Shown piece by piece: positions 10,000-21,048 of a stretch of DNA of 34,316 nt. The number at the start of each line of letters is the position of its first letter. Position 1 is the first letter of the stretch. Below the pieces are notes generated by a model that saw nothing but the letters and a program-made list of their open reading frames with translations, had not been told where the DNA came from and made no database searches. Made by a program: the position numbers and the translations under genes. The stretch spans positions 64,001-98,316 of the forward strand of contig NW_019776170.1 of the NCBI RefSeq assembly GCF_001039355.2. Reading direction: 5' to 3'. This stretch comes from Lingula anatina. Lineage: Eukaryota > Brachiopoda > Lingulata > Lingulida > Lingulidae.

Positions 10000-11014
10000 G
10001 TGGACCAAGAACTACAGGTATAAAGTACATTTATGTTTATTTTGTATTATAATGATAAATATTATTTAGTCTAAAGCGTATTTAAACAGTGCTGTCATGT
10101 GTCCAATTTACTGTTTCTCTCACGTCCATGAAAAATTACCCTGTTCTGGAGTATTTAAACCTCACCCGTCATCCCATTGTAAATTTTTTCATGTATGTTT
10201 AATAGCCCAATCATAGTTTGTAATATGTATAAATTGGCTTAAGATATTATGCTTTCATTCAAAAAGATGAGCTCTCTTCAAATTTGTTGCCAAGAAAATC
10301 GGGAGATGTGTGTATTTTTGACCTTGGGTTGGACGATGAAAACCAGTGTCACTGATATGTATACTGGTCTCAGGCTATTTATTATTTTCGTTCATTTTTT
10401 AGCAAATATATTTTTACTGTTGCTGTGTGTTTATACTTATTTAAAGTGCACGTGTCATTCCAATGATTTATGAGTTAGAGTTTTTTTTAGATAATTCAAT
10501 CTGGTAGAAAATCGCTGATAGGACACCCTTAAGCACTCTTCAGCCAGCTAATGTCAGATACATACTAATGCATCATTCTGATACATTTGCTTAGGTTTCT
10601 TTATTTTAACAAGACTGCCAGTTTTGAAAATTTGGACAAATTGCTGATAGGAAACCTTTAAGCACTCTTCAACCAGCTACCACCAGATACAAACAAACAC
10701 ACCATTCTTATACATTTTGCTGTAGGTTTCTTTATTTGAACATGACTGCCAATTTCAAAGGTCATGAGAAAGTAACCGACATTTACCATCTAATGTGTTG
10801 TATTGCTTTTCAGGTTGTGAAGTAGATGTTTATTGCTGAAGTAGAAGAACGCTTAAGGAAAACATCCAGAATTATCTTGAGGATATTTTTTCTTTAATGT
10901 GAGCTGAACCTAGAAGAGATAGATTGTACGTACTCTTTTATAAGTTGACCAGAGAAATCATTAGTCATACCCTTTTTTGTATGAAGACACATGACATAGG
11001 TACTGTCATTGCAC

Positions 11015-11925
11015 ATGTCAGGAAGATCAAAGGGCTCAGGTCATCGTAATTTAACCAAAGGTCAGAGACTCGACGCCATGGCTCGCAAGAAGGACGAGCG
11101 TGCAGTCCGGCAAGCGCACCAAAGAACTAAGAAAATGGAGTCTTACCTTGCGGACGATGATAATTTTGGCAGTTTTAAGAACCAGCTTGGGAAACTTGGG
11201 TTGGAGTTGAGAGATATTCCGGGAGATGGGTAAGCTGTGGCCTGAGTGTTGTCAGAATAGACTTATGTTGTCAGCAAGGGTTTTCCCAGCAAACTGTCCA
11301 GCCGTCTTTTGGACGGCTGCGGCTGCCAACGTCATAGGATGGCCTATATTTTCAAAGATGACTGAAGGGCTTATGTTTTTTTTTTTTTTTTTTTTTTTTT
11401 TTTTGTTTGCTTTAGCCATATTTGGACTCCCTGAAATTTTGTAGGAAATTACAGGTGGTAATTTTGGATTGCCCGTACCCCCAATTACTGGTAGCTTTTA
11501 CACTGTTGTAAGAAGACACATAAGGTACTACGAAGTTGTCTAATTATAAACAAAGAAAATCCACTCATAATTTTAGCATCATTAATCTGGAAAAAAATCT
11601 AGGAACTTAAATTCTACTGACTTCAGTATTAGTAACAAGAAATGTAATCATTATAGCCTTATAGGCAAAGGTAAAAAAGTAGTAATCAAAAGAAAATCCA
11701 TTTATAACAGAATACCACTAAGTGTTGTTAATCAGTAGGACTTCTCTTGCTCCAGGAACTGTCTGTTTCGAGCTCTTGGGGACCAACTGGAAGGCCATGC
11801 TCGCAACCACTACAAACACAGACTGGACACCACAGAGTATATGATACAGAACAAGCAAGACTTTGAACCTTTTGTGGAAGACGATGTTCCCTTTGAAAGA
11901 CACAGTGAGTAATGGATTTCGTTTA

Positions 11926-11966
<41 letters not shown>

Positions 11967-13780
11967 ATAGATAAAAATTAAAAAAAAATTAAAAACAAGT
12001 TTAACACTATCACTAAATGTCCGATGGATTCATTAACCCATTGTTTCCCCCATGAAAATCCTTTTTTTTATTAAAACGAACAGTTGTTATCCCTCTAAAT
12101 ATGCATACTAATAAGGACTTATGAGGTGACCTTGGACCAGTTAGACATATGTTAAAAATCACAAAAAATTCCAAATATATATAATTGATTGAATTATTAT
12201 GTCATTTGATCTTGACCCATTTTTCTCCCAGTTGCTCTACTGAAGAAGCAAGGCACATACGCTGGAAATGACGCTTTGGTAGCTTTTGCTCGACTACATG
12301 GAGTGAATGTGGTGATACATCAGCTGAGTTCCCCACTGTGGCAGGTGAGTCGTATTATTGTGGTTACAGTAATGTCTTTTCAGTGAGGGGGAAAATAGTG
12401 AATTTTGTATACTGTATTTAATATGGTTAAATATGGTATTAAAATAGTGTATTTTTTCAAGTCATAAACTCTTAAAATTAGGTGTCAGTGGTTGTCAGGT
12501 TCTTCTTTTTTCTTTTTCTTTTTGTTTTATTTATTTATTAATTGATTTTTTAGATATTCCTATTTTTCTCATTTTTTTTCGAGAAATTTCCTAATTTTTT
12601 GGTCTAGAAATGATGTTTTGTGCCACTTTGGTTATCATAAAATAAAATGTGGATTGCTGTCAGCTTCCGGGAGCCGAGCGCACACCAAACTTAATTACCC
12701 CCTTACAGCTTTTAGTAGGCGGGACGGACATTTAAGCAATCTAGTGAAACTCCCCAGGGGGATAGATCGATCTAAATATCTGTGGAAATGGTCTCTTACA
12801 CTGGGCCCCAGAATAGGGCACATTTCACTCTGGCTATGGTTTTACTCTATCTGTTGCTGTTAGCTGGAATTTTATGATCCATTGTTGAAAAATCGAATCT
12901 CATCTCCTTTGTTTTCTTGGAATTTATTGACATGTTGTTTTCTTGTGAGTCGTGACCTTTGAAAGGTTTCTGTTGCAGCAGTTTGCAGTTGGTCTGAAGA
13001 GCTATTGGTGCTAAAACTAATTAATGTCGTCTTGGTATTCAAATGTGTCAGTGGATGGGTTGAGGTCATAGATTGTGACCACAAAAAAATAAAGGGTCGT
13101 GATTTGAATCTTGTAATACACTGGCATGTCAGTGTGACATGTTAGCTTGACATGTCAGTGTGACTTGTTAGCTTGACATGTCAGGGTGATATGTCAAGTT
13201 GCCATTTGCCAAGTTTTAGTGGAACAGGTGATAAGCAGGTTTATCAAGTGAATTCCCATACTGAAAATTGCATAATTAAGGGTGCTTTCCCAGAGATTTA
13301 GATCGATCTAAAGATTAAGTTTTAGATCGACCTAACTCCCTGGGGGTTCGGGCTAAATTGCAGTCAGCCAAGCGGGCACCATAGTTAATTACCCCCTTAC
13401 AGCTTGTAGTAGGCGGGACGGACGCTTAAGCCGGCCAAGCTGACAGTAATCTAGTGAGACACCCCACAGCGATAGATCGATCTAAAAATCTATGGAAATG
13501 GGGTGTAAATAGTTTCATAACAAGGTGCCAAGTTTCTATTTTTCCTCTTTTTAACACATTCTTATTTTTCCTGTTTTCTAGAGAAACTTCTTGTTTTTTT
13601 CCAAGTTGTCTTAAATGTATGACTAATTGAAAACTTGTCTGAAATGTATGACCAATATGTCTGTTTTCAGTATTAACTATGTGACAAGACTACATTACGT
13701 ATTACGTATGCACATACAGTAAAAACTCATATTTGTCACACATTTTAATTTTTTTTTTTTTTTTGAGAGAGAGAAAGTTG

Positions 13781-13838
<58 letters not shown>

Positions 13839-14806
13839 GCTCACAACTGTCTGGGCCATTAAAATTGCCAATATAACTTTATAATTTCAATTTGATTGAA
13901 TCTGGCCACAGATTTTATGATTTAACAGCTATATGACACAGACAAAGTTTTTGGCAGTTTTAAATCTTTCTCTGAGTCATTCTTTACATCAGTGATATTA
14001 TTTTACAGATACATGGCACGGAGAAGACCAACGCCAGGCAGTTACACATCTCCTATCACAATGGAGATCACTACTCCAGCGTACGGAAGATTGGGGACAA
14101 GTCAGAGTCACCCACTAGCATTAAACTACAGGTAAATATACAAAATATATTATGTTATTTTTTTATTTAATTCTTTTATTTAATTTTTTTTACAATGTTT
14201 ATAAATCATTTGCGACTGACAGTGATGGGATTGGATAATTACGTGAAGTATTTAAATATAGTATGGTTTAAAGAAGATGAAGGGCATTACATACTGGGAG
14301 GATCTCCCCCTATCTTGGGAGGATACAGCACAGCTGCCGGGTGACAGGCTCTTAAGCTAGCAAGCTAACAACATCTTTTTCTGCCATAAACTAGACAAAA
14401 ATGTGAAAATATTGTGTACTGAGTTATCAATAGGATGTCTAGTTTCTAGGAATCCAGAAATCGTGGAAAATTATAGTAATATATAATATAAATCAGGAAT
14501 TTGCTTAAATATATTCTTTATAATATTAAATGTCTCACAGTTTGTACTGTTCACATGTGTAGTACTAGTTGTGTAATGTATGTAAAATTTAATGTGACTT
14601 TTTGTGTTCTCTAGATTGGTGATGAAAAACCTAAGTCCACAAAGTCTAAAAACCCCAAGAAACCATATGAATACTCCTATTATAATGGTGATAACTACGA
14701 TGCTTACTGTGATACTGAGGACTATGGTTACGAGGATGAGGTAGCGAGGATTGTGAGGAGCGAGGAGGATGTGCAGGAAAATGTGATGAAGATGACAGGC
14801 TGTGCA
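11015..14806 (+). CDS. OTUD3: OTUD3 deubiquitinase, exons 1-5 (allele 2); continues at 21049
   Basis: Five coding exons: 11015-11229, 11756-11904, 12232-12344, 14009-14131 and 14615-14806, encoding residues 1-264. Asp71, Cys74 and His180 (in HNGDHYSSV, exon 4) are the expected OTU catalytic triad. Residues 201-258 are a Tyr/Asp/Lys-rich linker. The run GCA|GTAAGT closes exon 5 in phase 0. The contig stops in intron 5 at 14855. The sequence at that break (GAAAGTTGGA) continues directly into 20756 (A-run, TTATGTTT), so exons 6-8 at 21049-21154, 21459-21598 and 21989-22189 complete a 412-residue protein, close to the roughly 400 residues usual for OTUD3. An upstream in-frame TTG (11009) is not the start; the first ATG is 11015. 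Residues 205 (Lys) and 240 (Glu) differ from the copy at 18751 (Glu, Asp). Confidence 0.93.
11931..11964. repeat. CT microsatellite in OTUD3 intron 2
   Basis: A run of about 15 CT units. The matching site in the other allele (about 9021-9040) has only a few units. Length variation between the two copies is as expected for a hypervariable microsatellite. Confidence 0.85.
12653..12796. mobile_element. TA-type MITE, left-truncated (family A, copy 1)
   Basis: In OTUD3 intron 3. It matches the family from the GCTGTCAGC block through TTAATTACCCCCTTACAGCT, TAGTAGGCGGGACGGACATT and GGGATAGATCGATCTAAA to the GGAAATGG right end, but lacks the left inverted repeat and a short internal block (CCGGATTATCTGACAGT). 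The corresponding place in the other allele holds a retrotransposon region instead. Confidence 0.7.
13123..13200 (+). repeat. 13-bp minisatellite, six units
   Basis: Six consecutive 13-base units resembling GACATGTCAGTGT and GACATGTTAGCTT, alternating so that the higher-order period is 26. The other allele (17340-17378) has three units. It lies in OTUD3 intron 3. Confidence 0.85.
13279..13505. mobile_element. TA-type MITE, full length (family A, copy 2)
   Basis: A 227-bp element flanked by TA (13277-13278 and 13506-13507). The ends, AGGGTGCTTTCCCAGAG and the inverse of CTATGGAAATGGGGTG, are imperfect terminal repeats followed by AGATCGATCTA inner repeats. The other allele (about 17446-17466) reads GCATGATTAACCACTGG with no insertion, so this is a filled site. 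The TA duplication fits Tc1/mariner-like or related mobilisation; no transposase is present. Confidence 0.78.
13772..13833. repeat. Compound (GT)n(GA)n microsatellite
   Basis: A short GA run, a (GT) run and a longer (GA) run in OTUD3 intron 3. In the other allele (17722-17740) only the GA part remains, so the GT part is allele-specific. Confidence 0.85.
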
Positions 14807-15480
14807 GTAAGTTTTGATACAGATAAAAATTTTCTCATGGTTGCTGAAAGTTGGANTGCTCTTGCTCCAGCTGGTGGTACAATATTCGGAGGCGGTATCG
14901 CCTCTCTGATCCTCTAGTTATTATTATGGATACGGTAATGACACAATCTTTTCAATAATGAGGAAAATAGTGAATTTTGAATACTGTATTTAATATGGTC
15001 AAATATGGTATTAAAATACTGTTTTTTTCAAGTCATAAACTCTTAAAATAAGAATATTCGAGGGTGTCAAGTTCTTCTTTTTTTCCATTTTTCTTTTCTT
15101 TCTTTATTTATTTTTAGATATTCCTATTTTTCTTATTTTTTAGAGAAATTTCCTAATTTTTGGTCTAGAAATAATGTTTTGTGCCACTTTGGTTATCATA
15201 ATATTAAATAAAATAACATAAAAAACCTTAGTTAAAATTGAAATGTTTATTAAGGTTCAGAGAAATTTGGTTAAGATATTGACTAACTGTGCTTGGACCT
15301 ACATGTCATGTTAAAGTACCGTGCATGGTAGAGAAAAGATAACAAAAAAAAAAAAATTATTATAATAAAATAAATAAATAGATAAAAATGATAAATATAA
15401 TAATAATATTAATTCTTGCAACTAAAAGGTTGACTTTACATGTAAGTTATAAAAGTTAGTAAAAGTTAGTAAAAGACATT

Positions 15481-16459
15481 ATGACATTAAAACATAAAAG
15501 AACAATTCTTCATGTCGTAGTGGGTACAAGTACTTCTGATATTGTGGTTTTAAATACAGGTGTGCCTCAGGGTTGTGTTCTGTCACCATGTCTGTACAGC
15601 TTGTTCACGTATGATTGTGTTTCATCTCATGAGAGTAATTGCATCGTGAAGTTTGCAGACGACACCACTTTAATTGGCTTAATAAGTGATAATGATGAGA
15701 CCTGGTATAGAAACGATGTCAACTCAGTTGTACAATGGTGTAAAGACAACGATTTGTTACTGAATGTAGAGAAGACTAAGGAAATGATTGTTGACTTCAG
15801 AAAGAATAGAAATGTGAAAGAACCCATTCATATCAGTGGCACTGCAGTAAAGCAAGTAGCCAATTTTAGACTGTTGGGGATAGAATTCAATAGCTCACTT
15901 ACATGGAAGGACCACATAGACAAACAGTTAAAAAAAGCGAGGCAAAGGGTATATTTTTTAAGAAAGTTGAAGGATTTTACTTCAAATGAAATGATTTTAG
16001 CAAACTTTTACAAATGCGTTATAGAAAGTATATTAACATTTGCAATCATAGTATGGTATGGGCGGGCCACTGTAGAAGAACGCAAGCGTCTAGATATGGT
16101 CACATCAACGTGCGGCAAAATCATCAGTCTGGAACTCCCCTCTCTAGGTGCCATCTATACTAATAGATCAGTGACAAAAACAGAGAAAATCATGTCTGAC
16201 TATACCCACCCCGCACATGGGCTTTTAAAATTTTTACCGAGCAACTGCAGGCTTTTAACTTTTAAGGGATCTAAAAGGTTTTTAAAGAGTTTTTACCCAT
16301 CTGCTGTGTCTTATTTTAACAACAAAAATGGAAATTTATAATTTATTTATTTATAATTTGTAACCCTAATAGCAGTCCAATTTCTGTTTTATATGAATTT
16401 TATATTTATATATTAATGGCTGAATAAACTCTTATCTTATCTAATAAACTCTTATCTTA
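15481..16459 (+). mobile_element. 5'-truncated non-LTR retrotransposon (LINE), RT C-terminal half
   Basis: A 286-residue frame (15481-16341) begins inside a reverse transcriptase. GVPQGCVLSP (residues 27-36) is the motif before the palm, and FADD (58-61) is the catalytic pair with neighbouring Phe-Ala. The rest is the thumb and C-terminal region (KTKEMIVDFR, WYGRATVEERKRLD, and an SFYPSAVSYFN end) typical of CR1/Rex1/jockey-like LINEs. The endonuclease and the first RT Asp are absent, so the copy is dead on arrival. The 3' end carries two copies of AATAAACTCTTATCTTA (16423-16459), the short tandem tail usual in this group. It sits sense-oriented in OTUD3 intron 3 of one allele only. The clade assignment is from general resemblance. 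Confidence 0.85.
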
Positions 16460-17024
16460 ATTCATTTGTTAAAATATTAAATCAAACTGCTTCTTAAAAA
16501 TAGTTCAAAAACTTAAAAGAAAAATTCAGTTATTAAAATATTAAATTAATCAGCTTCTGTAAAGTAGTTTAAGGTTTATACTATTACATTAAAATTTCTG
16601 AGGGCCCATGGGATTAAAGTCTTTATAGATATAACATTTGTAAGTTTTGGGGCATTTAAGTTCTGCTAGAGTCTTAGGGGATGTAAATGTTCTTTTACTT
16701 TTGGTTTCAAATGATTCAATCCATGCTATTCCATACACACAAATTACTGCACCTGCTTTGCAAAAGGATAGAGTTTGTCTTTTGTAATGCCTTGGTGTAG
16801 GATTTGTTTGGATACAGTATGTTGAAAACGGTTTCCTTGAAAAAAAATTTTTTGGGGGGGCTTGGCACTTTGTCAGTCCAGGATACCACACTTACACAGC
16901 ATAGTCTGTTCAGCAAGTCTTAAGGCGAGTGCTCCACTTTCTTCAAAGTTCTTGTAATATATATTATCTGGCTAGCTTTTGTGTAAATGTGATTGACATG
17001 GGTTGCCCAATTCCAAACTTGGCT
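16460..17024. other. Allele-specific intron segment after the LINE
   Basis: About 565 bases present only in this allele. The first part (16465-16570) holds two diverged copies of a roughly 70-bp AT-rich unit containing TTAAAATATTAAAT. On the minus strand a 100-codon open frame (16589-16891) has no recognisable domain and is interrupted beyond it. It may be part of another decayed transposon. Homology to the other allele resumes at ACTGGGCCCC near 17030. Confidence 0.4.
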
Positions 17025-17339
17025 TACACTGGGCCCCAAGAATACGGCACATTTCACTCTGGCTATGGTTTTACTCTATCTGTTGTTATTAGATGGAATT
17101 CATGACCCATATTGAAAAATTGAACCTAATCTTCTTTGTTTTCTTGGAATTTATAGAGGTTCTTGTGACCTATGAAGGGTTTCTGTTGCAGCAGTTTGCA
17201 ATTGGTCTGAAGAGCTATTGATGCTAAAACTAATTACAGTAGTGTCGTCATCATATTCAAATGTGTCAGTGGATTGGTTGAGGTCAAAGATTGTGGCCAC
17301 AAAAAAGAAAGGGTCATGATTTGAACCTTGTGATACACT

Positions 17340-17378
17340 GTCATGTCAGCGTGATGTGTCAGGTTGATATGTCAAGTT
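17340..17378 (+). repeat. 13-bp minisatellite, three units (other allele)
   Basis: The short allele of the repeat at 13123-13200, with units ending GTCAGCGT, GTCAGGTT and GTCAAGTT. Confidence 0.8.
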
Positions 17379-17815
17379 GCCAAGTTTCAGTGGAAGAGGT
17401 GATTAGCAGGTTTATCAAGTGAAGTCCCATACTGAGAATTGCATGATTAACCACTGGTTTCATAACAAGGTGTCAAGTTTTTATTTTTCCTCTTTTTAAC
17501 ACATTCTTATTTTTCCTGTTTTCTAGAAAAACTTCTTGTTTTTTTCCAATTTGTCTGAAATGTATGACCAATTGGAAAGTTGTTTTTGATATATGACCAA
17601 TATGTCTGTTTTCAGTATTAAAGCTGTGACAAGACTACATTATGTATGAGTTCATCTGTTTTGCACTTACAGTAAAAACTCATATTTGTCACACATTTTA
17701 AGTTATTATTTTTTTTTTTTGAGAGAGAGAGAGAGAGAGAAGAGGGGTAGCTCACAACTGTCTGGGCCGTTAAAACTGCCAATATAAGGAGGCCAGTGTG
17801 ACATACTGAGACTTA

Positions 17816-18028
17816 GGCTGTATTCCCAGAGCTTTTAGATCGATCTATCCCTGCGGGGAGTCTCACTAGATTACTGTCAGATAATCTGGCTTAAGTGTCC
17901 GTCCCGCCTACTACTAGCTGTAAGGAGGTAATTAACTTTCGTGTCCGCCCGGCTGACAGCTACCCGTGAACCCCCAGGGAGTTAGGTCGATCTAAAGTAG
18001 ATCGATCTAATCTCTGGAAATGGAGTCT
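17816..18028. mobile_element. TA-type MITE, full length (family A, copy 3)
   Basis: A 213-bp element flanked by TA (17814-17815 and 18029-18030), in the opposite orientation to copy 2. The ends are GGCTGTATTCCCAGAG and the inverse of CTCTGGAAATGGAGTCT. The other allele at about 13880-13915 lacks it, although the flanks there also differ. It lies about 120 bases before exon 4 in intron 3. Confidence 0.78.
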
Positions 18029-18145
18029 TACAGCCGTAGTATTTTTTATGATTTAACAGCTACATGACACAGACAAAGGTTTTGGCAGTTTTGAATCTTC
18101 TTCTGAGTCATTCTTTACATCTGATTCAGGGATATTATTTTACAG

Positions 18146-20423
18146 ATCCACGGCACAGAGAAGACCAACGCCAGGCAGTTACACATCTCCTATCACAATG
18201 GAGATCACTACTCCAGCGTACGGAAGATTGGGGACAAGTCAGAGTCACCCACTAGCATTAAACTACAGGTAAATATACAAAATATATTATGTTAATTTTC
18301 TATTTAATTCTTTTATTTAATTTTTTTTACTGTTACAATGTTTATAAATTATTTGCGACTGACAGTGATTCGATTGTACAATTATTTGAAGTATATGAAT
18401 ATAGCATGGTAAAAATAAGAAGAAGGGAATTACATACTGGGATGATGTAGCCTATCCTGGGAGGATACAGTGTAGCTGCCATGTGACAGGCTCTAGCAAG
18501 CTAACAATATCTTTTTCTATCATAAATTGGACAAAAATGTGAAAATATTGTGTCCTGAGTTATCAATAGGATGTCTAGTTTCTAGGAATCCAGAAATTGT
18601 GGAAACTAATATTCATATATAATATAAATCCGGAATTTGCATATATTTATTCTTTATAATATTAAATGTCTCACAGTTTGTACTGTTCACATGTATAGTA
18701 CTAGTTGTGTGATGTATGTAAAATTTAATGTGACTTCTTGTGTTCTCTAGATTGGTGATGAAGAACCAAAGTCCACAAAATCTAAAAACCCCAAGAAACC
18801 ATATGAATACTCCTATTATAATGGTGATAACTACGATGCTTACTGTGATACTGAGGACTATGGTTACGATGATGAGGTAGCGAGGATTGTGAGGAGCGAG
18901 GAGGATGTGCAGGAAAATGTGATGAAGATGACAGGCTGTGCAGTAAGTTTTGATACAGATAAAATTTTTCTCATGGTTGCTGAAAGTTGGAAAAAATTAT
19001 GTTTATTTTTCAATATATATTTTAAAAAATGACCCTTATGATTTTCATTTTTCAGCCCGGATAAACATTACAGAGGAATGGATGGGTGGGTGGATGGATG
19101 GATGGATGGATGAATGGATAGATGGATGGAGGGAAGAAAGGAGGGATGAACAGACGGACTGTATTTTACACAAAATGCAATTTTTTATAATGAAAACTTA
19201 AACGAATTTCTTTCTGACGACAGACCTGTATAAAATACAAGTGAAACATTATTTGACAAGACTTTGTTTTCATTTTCTACAGGATGTCTCTCTGGTCAGG
19301 GAAGTTCTAGAAGAAAATAACTATGATGTGGAGTCAGCAGTTGATCATTTACTGAGTATAATGGTCACTCTGGAAGACAGGGGTGTTGGTAAGATAGTCA
19401 GCATGATGAAAATTGACAGGATTAAAGTTTTCAAATCAAATTTCAAGACTTTTTGCCAAAAAAAAAAAAAAATGACTAGACTAAGTTGACTTTCCCAAAT
19501 CTGCTATACAGTAGTCAACTAAGTGTGTTTTGCAGACTATTGATAGCAGTCTAAACTCAAAAGCACGCAACCATGACAGCTAATGTTATCTCTTCTTCCT
19601 AAATGATTGTTTATCAACAGTAAAATGAGGAAAAAAAACAAACTTTCCTACAGGACTGTACGCCCTACATTGCTAAGTGCTGGTATTTTCAGATCCAGGG
19701 TCATCAGTTTCCAGTAGTTTTGCGGCAGCTTCCTCAGACTCTGTCAGTGTGGACAGTGGCATATGGTCCCACCACGGAACGGGGACGAGAATTTTTGGGA
19801 ATCCAGGGGCCGAGAGTGGAGCTAAACCTAAGGTGAGCATTCAGGGTATCGTTAATTAACCATTTCCTATATACAGTTCTGCTTAGTACCCTTGTCTTTT
19901 TGCAGTTACAGCTCATAGAATATTTATTCCTCTGCCATTGACCCCCCCCCTCTCCCCAGATATTTTTAAAAAAAATATATTTGCAGGATTTTATTAAGTG
20001 TAAGATGATTTTTCCCTGTCCATCAGAAATATCTTACTCTTTCCTTCAGTAATCTACTTACTTTACCTTCATTCAGTGTCTAGATAAGTATACCACAGCC
20101 AGTGCAAGTAACCTGCTTGCATGTATTGTAGGCCATTTTTAACTGCTGGACCTTCAATAGCTGCCAACCCCCCCCAATCCAAGTCCGAGACCTAAAATGC
20201 TTTTGCCTTTTTAATTTCACAGGGTCAGAATCATCAAAAGGGTGCTGCAAGACAACTAGGAAAACAGAAGAAACTTGAGAAGAAGAAAAGAGCCGAAGAA
20301 CGTCATAGGTTAAAAGTGTTAGGAGAAGTCCCAGATAATCATAACCATAATCATAATGTACCTGACAGTGACAATGACGATACAGTTGTGATAACGAGCA
20401 ATTTGGGGATGCTTAAAGTATAG
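18146..20423 (+). CDS. OTUD3: OTUD3 exons 4-8, partial (allele B)
   Basis: Five exons: 18146-18268, 18751-18942, 19283-19388, 19693-19832 and 20223-20423 (TAG). They encode residues 160-412: the end of the OTU domain with catalytic His180; a linker; a UBA/CUE-like helical segment (about 261-291, [18 protein letters not shown] then [13 protein letters not shown]); a Ser-rich stretch; the [17 protein letters not shown] block characteristic of the family; and a basic Lys/Glu helix ([16 protein letters not shown]) with an Asn-His run (NHNHNHN) near the end. Exons 1-3 of this allele lie outside this contig. Relative to allele A, residues 205 and 240 are Glu and Asp. Exons 6-8 are repeated without visible change at 21049-22189. 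Confidence 0.92.
19078..19143 (+). repeat. GGAT/GATG microsatellite
   Basis: A run of GGAT-type tetranucleotides in OTUD3 intron 5, repeated identically at 20844-20909 in the duplicated contig end. Confidence 0.85.
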
Positions 20424-21048
20424 TAGATTAGATGTGCAGAACATAGTGATACAATTGTGTTGAAATTCTGCATTAATTTTACATTAATGTTGCAGTAAGA
20501 GTCTAACTGATAATGTTATTAGTGATCAGATCTTTTGAACGAAAGTTCAGGAGATGGATACATTGTAACCCAGTGCTACTACAATATTGGGATATTGCAA
20601 AAGCAATACAGTTACAGTATCAAAGTGATTTCCGGTTTTTACGCAAGATCTAACATTAGATTCAATTTTCTCATCATCCAAACTGAAAGTATGCCAGCAC
20701 TTTTATATAACCATAATGACAGGGATGACTTCTTTCATTAGACACATGAAACCANAAAAAAATTATGTTTATTTTTCAATATATATTTTAAAAAATGACC
20801 CTTATGATTTTCATTTTTCAGCCCGGATAAACATTACAGAGGAATGGATGGGTGGGTGGATGGATGGATGGATGGATGAATGGATAGATGGATGGAGGGA
20901 AGAAAGGAGGGATGAACAGACGGACTGTATTTTACACAAAATGCAATTTTTTATAATGAAAACTTAAACGAATTTCTTTCTGACGACAGACCTGTATAAA
21001 ATACAAGTGAAACATTATTTGACAAGACTTTGTTTTCATTTTCTACAG

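Larger units (their letters stand above)
9690..12344 (+). repeat. OTUD3 5' half, allele 2 copy of a duplicated block
   Basis: Partner of 6031-9439. It lacks the two intron-1 insertions present there, and carries a longer T-run (about 28 T, 11377-11404) and an expanded CT microsatellite (about 11931-11964) in introns 1 and 2. Confidence 0.85.
14857..18990. repeat. Alternative haplotype of OTUD3 intron 3 to intron 5
   Basis: From about 14932 this contig repeats the intron-3 to intron-5 content of 12370-14855 (for example GAAAATAGTGAATTTT, then TTGTGCCACTTTGG, the ACTGGGCCCC block, and exons 4 and 5). It differs by a retrotransposon, a different MITE and shorter simple repeats. It begins after an N and overlaps, rather than follows, the preceding contig. 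I read it as the second allele. Confidence 0.82.

Noticed and set aside
13123-13200. CRISPR-like regular repeats
   Set aside because: The units are contiguous 13-mers without spacers, in a eukaryotic intron.
16589-16891. 100-codon minus-strand open frame beside the LINE
   Set aside because: No recognisable domain; it lies in an allele-specific insert and may be transposon debris.
19241-19489. 82-codon frame starting before OTUD3 exon 6
   Set aside because: Its upstream part is intron and its downstream part reads past the GTAAGA donor into intron; only 19283-19388 is coding.
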